This document shows, one piece after another, positions 5,263 through 7,286 of a DNA stretch of 7,286 nt. The stretch is from CAYJRW01 sp964372865 (lineage in GTDB: Bacteria > Patescibacteriota > Minisyncoccia > Minisyncoccales > 2-12-FULL-40-12): NCBI GenBank assembly GCA_964372865.1, contig CAYJRW010000027.1, positions 1 to 7,286 on the forward strand, in the 5' to 3' direction. Under the pieces are notes generated by a model. The model worked only from the letters and a program-made list of their open reading frames with translations, was not told where the DNA came from and did no database searches. The stretch's first letter is position 1, and every line of letters starts with the position of its first letter. Position numbers and translations under genes: made by a program.

Positions 5263-6972
5263 ATGTTATTGCTGTTTAGAGTCAAACTTAAAACAATTCT
5301 AATAGCAGGCATTATCTTAGCCGTACCTACATCTGTTGGGGCTCAGTCAGAAAGCCAGATTTTTAACATTGACCCTTCTTACGATTTGTTTTCAAGGCAG
5401 GAACTTGAAGCTCAGCTTATCAGAACAACCCCAAATTTATATTTTTATATTGAAAAAAACTGGTGGGATAGCCGTTCTGCTCCAGAGCAAAACGCCATAA
5501 GATTGGCCTTCTTTGACTTAGGCGAGGAATTCAAAAACAGAATTTATCCTGTCTTGACAGCAACTTTTGGGTCTGAACCCAAGCTCGGCATTGACAAGGA
5601 TGAAAAAATCACTGTCCTCATTCATCAAATGCGCCAAGAGGCGGGCGGCTATTTCAGCTCGGGTGATGTTTATTCAAGGTTTCAGAATCCCAAGTCCAAC
5701 GAAAGGGAAATGGTTTATTTGAACAGCCGCCATATTGATACCCCGCAAGCTAAAAGTTTTTTGGCTCATGAATTTACGCATTTAATCACGGTTAATCAGA
5801 AGGATTTGCTGAGGAGGGTAACAGAAGAGGTTTGGCTGAATGAACTAAGAGCAGAATATGCTCCAACCCTGCTTGGTTATGACGGCATTTTGGCAGGGAG
5901 TAATCTTGAAACAAGGGTCAAGTCGTTTTTAGACAATCCTAAGGCTTCTCTGACAGAATGGCTTAACTTAAAGGCTGACTACGGCGCGGTTAATTTATTC
6001 GCCCAATATCTTGCAGACCATTATGGAGTTAGAATTTTGTCTGATTCAATGCTGTCCTCAAAGGTGGGTATTGCTTCTTTGGAAGAAGCTTTGCAGAGAC
6101 AGGGGGCTCAAAAGAGCTTTGCCCAAGTTTTTTCAGATTGGGCAGTTGCCCTTTTGGTTAACGACTGCTCTTTTGGGCAGGGATACTGCTATTTAAAGGA
6201 AAACTTAAAAAATCTTCGCATCGTTCCAACTCTTTACTTTCTTCCAAAGAGCGAAACGGTTTTATCCACACTTCACCAAGCCACTCACTGGTCTTTAAAC
6301 TGGCACAGGATTGTGGGCGGCCGGGACAATTTAAACCTTGAGTTTGAAGGAGACAGGTCAGCTGAGTTTGAAGTTCCTTATTTGCTATGCGAAAAAGCCG
6401 GTCGCTGCCAGGTGAATTTCATAAATCTTGATGCTCAGCAAAAAGGGGGTCTGACCATTGCCGATTTCAGCCAAAGATACAATTCTTTGACCATACTTCC
6501 TTTTATCAAAAGCAAGACAGAAGGTTTTAACGGAGAAGAAAAGAGCTTCACTTTTTCCTGGAAAGTTTCTGTCGGGCAAACTCCCCAAACCGATGGGGAA
6601 TTAATAAATCAGCTTCTGGCAAAAATTGCTGAACTTAAAGAGCAGGTGCGCCAGTTGCAAGCTAAGTTGGCAGCGCTCTTGGGAGGACAACCCCCTAAAG
6701 AGCAAATTTCCTGCAATAGCCTGGATAACAATCTTTATTTTGGTATGGAAAACAGCCAAGAAGTAAGATGTCTCCAAGAATTTTTGAGGGCTGAAGGGGT
6801 ATATAAAGAAGGTTTGGTTACAGGCAACTTTCTTTCTTTAACAAAGGCGGCAGTAATTCGCTTCCAAGAAAAATACGCTTCTGAAATTTTAACGCCCCTT
6901 AGATTACCAAACGGGACAGGTTATGTGGGGCAAGGGACTAGAACTAAAATCAATCAACTATTAGCCAAATAA
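5263..6972 (+). CDS. secreted zinc metallopeptidase, M30-like, with C-terminal coiled coil and peptidoglycan-binding-like domain
   Basis: The protein has 569 residues. Residues 1-27 form a signal peptide ending SVGA. The catalytic part spans about 50-300. It holds HEFTH (169-173) with His169, Glu170 and His173, followed by WLNELRAEYA (191-200), where Glu194 is the likely third zinc ligand, 21 residues after the second His. AGGYFSSGDVYSR (127-139) fits the segment before the active site in M30 (hyicolysin-like) peptidases. Residues about 310-438 look beta-rich and are unassigned. A coiled coil (444-474) and a peptidoglycan-binding-like domain (481-569) follow, closely resembling the N-terminal module of the S-layer-like protein. 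Six cysteines fall in three near pairs (302/309, 376/382, 484/503), fitting disulfides outside the cell. A role in trimming or remodelling the surface layer is inferred. ATG 5263 is supported by the promoter and signal peptide. Confidence 0.84.
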   Translation: MLLLFRVKLKTILIAGIILAVPTSVGAQSESQIFNIDPSYDLFSRQELEAQLIRTTPNLYFYIEKNWWDSRSAPEQNAIRLAFFDLGEEFKNRIYPVLTATFGSEPKLGIDKDEKITVLIHQMRQEAGGYFSSGDVYSRFQNPKSNEREMVYLNSRHIDTPQAKSFLAHEFTHLITVNQKDLLRRVTEEVWLNELRAEYAPTLLGYDGILAGSNLETRVKSFLDNPKASLTEWLNLKADYGAVNLFAQYLADHYGVRILSDSMLSSKVGIASLEEALQRQGAQKSFAQVFSDWAVALLVNDCSFGQGYCYLKENLKNLRIVPTLYFLPKSETVLSTLHQATHWSLNWHRIVGGRDNLNLEFEGDRSAEFEVPYLLCEKAGRCQVNFINLDAQQKGGLTIADFSQRYNSLTILPFIKSKTEGFNGEEKSFTFSWKVSVGQTPQTDGELINQLLAKIAELKEQVRQLQAKLAALLGGQPPKEQISCNSLDNNLYFGMENSQEVRCLQEFLRAEGVYKEGLVTGNFLSLTKAAVIRFQEKYASEILTPLRLPNGTGYVGQGTRTKINQLLAK

Positions 6973-6999
6973 GCATAGCTTGGCATCTTTTGACCCCTC

Positions 7000-7028
7000 T
7001 TGACACCCTTTGATGGGTGCTTTATTAT
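7000..7028 (+). promoter_or_regulatory. promoter for the helix-turn-helix gene
   Basis: TTGACA (7000-7005) is a perfect -35 and TATTAT (7023-7028) matches five of six -10 bases, with a 17-base spacer. A start near 7035 gives a leader of about eight bases before ATG 7043, with no Shine-Dalgarno. A further TTGACC (6990-6995) lies one helical turn upstream of the -35. Confidence 0.6.
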
Positions 7029-7030
7029 TT
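7004..7030 (+). terminator. weak terminator-like hairpin after the metallopeptidase gene
   Basis: CACCC (7004-7008) pairs with GGGTG (7015-7019) around TTTGAT, followed by the T-rich CTTTATTATTT. The stem is only five base pairs. It sits inside the promoter of the next gene, overlapping the end of the -35 and the spacer. A second possible small stem, GCCAA (6964-6968) with TTGGC (6980-6984), spans the stop codon. Termination here is plausible but weakly supported. Confidence 0.35.
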
Positions 7031-7042
7031 ATCATAGAAACC

Positions 7043-7285
7043 ATGATTGACCCAAAAGAAGTTTATACAACTAAAGAGGCACAAGAATTTTTAAAGATAA
7101 GCTCTTCCACCATGAAGCGAATGATTAAAAATGGAATTATTAGGGCCTATAGAGTCGGCGGTACTTACCGCATTTGGGGGTCTGAAATTTTAAAATTGAT
7201 TTCTCCTGAAGTTGAGACAAAGGTCTACAGAAAAATTTACAAGCCAATTAAAGAAAAAATAAAAGAGACCATTGAAAAATGGTAG
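7043..7285 (+). CDS. small excisionase/MerR-type helix-turn-helix DNA-binding protein
   Basis: The protein has 80 residues. Residues 7-52 fit the HTH_17/excisionase-type winged helix: VYTTKEAQEFLKIS (first helix and turn), SSTMKRMIKNG (recognition helix), then IIRAYRVGGTYRIW, the wing that ends before a short helix. This domain binds DNA; in CPR genomes such small proteins are common and usually without known targets. Residues 55-80 form a charged, Lys-rich tail helix. ATG 7043 is preferred over an in-frame TTG at 7010, because the family starts just before the helix-turn-helix and the promoter -10 lies inside the longer version. It is separated from the surface genes by its own promoter, so membership in that unit is not shown. 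No integrase or prophage gene is visible next to it. Confidence 0.75.
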   Translation: MIDPKEVYTTKEAQEFLKISSSTMKRMIKNGIIRAYRVGGTYRIWGSEILKLISPEVETKVYRKIYKPIKEKIKETIEKW

Positions 7286-7286
7286 C

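Noticed and set aside
7010..7042. TTG start adding 11 residues to the helix-turn-helix protein
   Set aside because: The extension covers the terminator-like stem and the -10 box of the promoter, and the family normally begins just before the helix-turn-helix, as from ATG 7043.
119..7285. UGA recoding as in Gracilibacteria and Absconditabacteria
   Set aside because: All genes are complete with TAG or TAA stops, contain no in-frame TGA, and use TGG for Trp.

Overview
The window looks like a chromosomal piece of a Candidate Phyla Radiation bacterium, most likely a Parcubacteria-type Patescibacteria. The grounds are gene content and style: a DUF5667-type membrane protein right after a sigma-factor tail, a secreted surface protein built as signal peptide, short coiled coil, peptidoglycan-binding-like domain and beta-rich repeats, compact spacing, almost no Shine-Dalgarno sequences, and A-rich heptamer arrays. 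The genetic code is standard (no in-frame TGA, Trp is TGG). The lineage is inferred from protein style, not from a marker gene.

All genes are on the + strand. (1) Bases 1-57 hold the last 18 codons of an ECF-like sigma factor. (2) After a 61-base gap with a perfect 8-bp hairpin comes a single-pass membrane protein with a DUF5667-like outer domain (119-865), a probable partner or anti-sigma regulator. (3) A 124-base leader with alternative pairings and a 7-bp-period A-rich array leads into an abundant-looking S-layer-like secreted protein (990-2900), closed by a strong intrinsic terminator (2939-2973). (4) An O-antigen-ligase/Wzy_C membrane protein with a C-terminal TPR region follows (3001-5235), carrying a second heptamer array in frame in its linker. 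(5) A secreted HExxH metallopeptidase resembling family M30 follows (5263-6972). Its C-terminus repeats the coiled coil plus peptidoglycan-binding-like module found at the N-terminus of the S-layer-like protein. (6) A small excisionase/MerR-type helix-turn-helix protein ends the window (7043-7285).

The genes read as a cell-surface locus: a sigma/anti-sigma-like pair, an envelope protein, a glycan ligase that could decorate it, and a protease that could bind the same matrix through the same anchor. These functional links are inferred from adjacency and the shared domain. Promoter-like sequences before genes 4 and 5 place the -10 box so close to the ATG that their mRNAs would be leaderless, and gene 6 nearly so. 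The S-layer-like gene is the exception, with a long structured leader.

No tRNA, rRNA, CRISPR array, insertion sequence or integrase was seen. No gene-free stretch exceeds 300 bases.
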